A stretch of DNA of 64,000 nucleotides, from positions 1 to 64,000 of the forward strand of contig CAKTTY010000004.1 in the NCBI GenBank assembly GCA_934617065.1, given 5' to 3'. Positions 63,787 to 64,000 of this stretch are shown here, piece after piece. A program made the translations under genes and the position numbers. The DNA comes from an uncultured Eggerthellaceae bacterium (GTDB lineage Bacteria > Actinomycetota > Coriobacteriia > Coriobacteriales > Eggerthellaceae). Under the pieces are notes generated by a model that saw nothing but the letters and a program-made list of their open reading frames with translations, had not been told where the DNA came from and made no database searches. How positions within the stretch are numbered: position 1 is the first letter of the stretch; each line of letters opens with the position of its first letter.

Positions 63787-64000
63787 CTAGCTCTTCTTCT
63801 TGGGTTTTTCGGGGCAGGGCGAAAGGGGTGCGTCGGGGAATGCTTTCTTCGCAAGGCCCGCAATGAGCTTGGCGGTATCTTTCGGACTCTGAATTGAAGA
63901 ATCCACTATCAGGTGATGTGTCTCGGCGGCATTCCATGCGGTGTTCGCAAAACGGAGACTGTGCTCGGCGCGCTCGCGGTCGATGGCTTTGATTCGCTCG
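63787..64000 (-). CDS. Partial cytidylate-kinase-like paralogue (3' end only)
   Basis: The last 71 codons of a second cytidylate-kinase-like gene; the 5' part lies beyond the window. The visible end, AFPDAPLSPCPEKPKKKS, is nearly the same as the end of the gene at 62092 (AFPKAPLSPCPEKPRKKS), and nucleotide similarity continues up to and past the stop codon. Whether it also has the membrane domain cannot be seen. It may form an operon with the downstream fusion gene, about 290 bases away. Confidence 0.8.
   Translation of the reverse strand, partial: ERIKAIDRERAEHSLRFANTAWNAAETHHLIVDSSIQSPKDTAKLIAGLAKKAFPDAPLSPCPEKPKKKS

Overview
The window reads like a chromosomal segment of an anaerobic, mid-to-high-GC actinobacterium of the class Coriobacteriia, probably Eggerthellales. 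I infer this from the style of the proteins, many GTG starts with AAAGGAG-type ribosome binding sites, the mix of cytochrome bd, a membrane-bound uptake [NiFe] hydrogenase and an Fe-S old-yellow-enzyme-type reductase, and several hypothetical families that I associate with that group. I cannot name a genus from the sequence alone. There is no rRNA operon, prophage, plasmid backbone or intact CRISPR-Cas locus.

Layout. 1-9.2 kb: polA, then on the minus strand the complete cydA-cydB-cydD-cydC set (cytochrome bd oxidase and the ABC exporter needed to assemble it). 9.2-16.1 kb: rplU-rpmA, then the tightly packed obgE-proB-proA-nadD-yqeK-rsfS operon ending in a strong terminator. 16.2-20.2 kb: an RlmD-type rRNA methyltransferase, tRNA-Arg(CCG), a cyclophilin, a TPR membrane protein and ndk. 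20.4-27.4 kb: the cell-elongation cluster mreB-mreC-mreD-PBP2-rodA, followed by a DUF697 protein that has apparently lost its GTPase P-loop. 27.6-29.5 kb: two identical tRNA-Asp genes flanking an IS200-type transposase and about 1 kb of non-coding, repeat-rich DNA. 29.6-34.6 kb: a HAD phosphatase, an AAA-like protein without a Walker A motif, an Rrf2 regulator, a MutY-like glycosylase without an Fe-S cluster, and pheA. 34.6-39.0 kb: a 700-base leader and the hydrogenase structural operon (small subunit, large subunit, cytochrome b). 39-46 kb: a methyltransferase, a degenerate VSR-fold protein, an L-lactate permease, an FMN/FAD/Fe-S oxidoreductase and thrH. 46.2-51.9 kb: a MarR-regulated heterodimeric ABC exporter, a small membrane protein and a hydrogenase maturation protease. 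52-57.9 kb: a LysR regulator, nth and mfd. 57.9-64 kb: a proline-rich membrane-anchored protein with a duplicated beta domain, a four-cluster ferredoxin-like protein overlapping gltX, and a YitT-type membrane domain fused to a cytidylate-kinase-like domain, with the tail of a second, similar gene running off the window.

How it fits together. Hydrogenase (electrons from H2 to the quinone pool through its cytochrome b) and cytochrome bd (quinol to O2) are the two ends of a possible micro-oxic or oxygen-scavenging respiratory chain. The maturation protease that should process the hydrogenase large subunit lies 12 kb away behind the ABC exporter. Most other genes are ordinary housekeeping functions: replication and repair (polA, nth, mfd, MutY-like), ribosome assembly (rplU, rpmA, obgE, rsfS), proline and NAD synthesis, and rod-shape wall synthesis.

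I found no single, clearly new multi-gene system. The strongest leads are (i) the tandem YitT/cytidylate-kinase-like fusions, (ii) several proteins that keep a fold but have lost key catalytic residues (DUF697 protein, AAA-like protein, MutY-like protein, VSR-like protein), (iii) three families of small intergenic repeats, including a 67-base perfect palindrome near mreB, and (iv) the long leader of the hydrogenase operon with repeated TACTCGA motifs. All functional statements come from reading the sequence and remembered family motifs; no database search was run.
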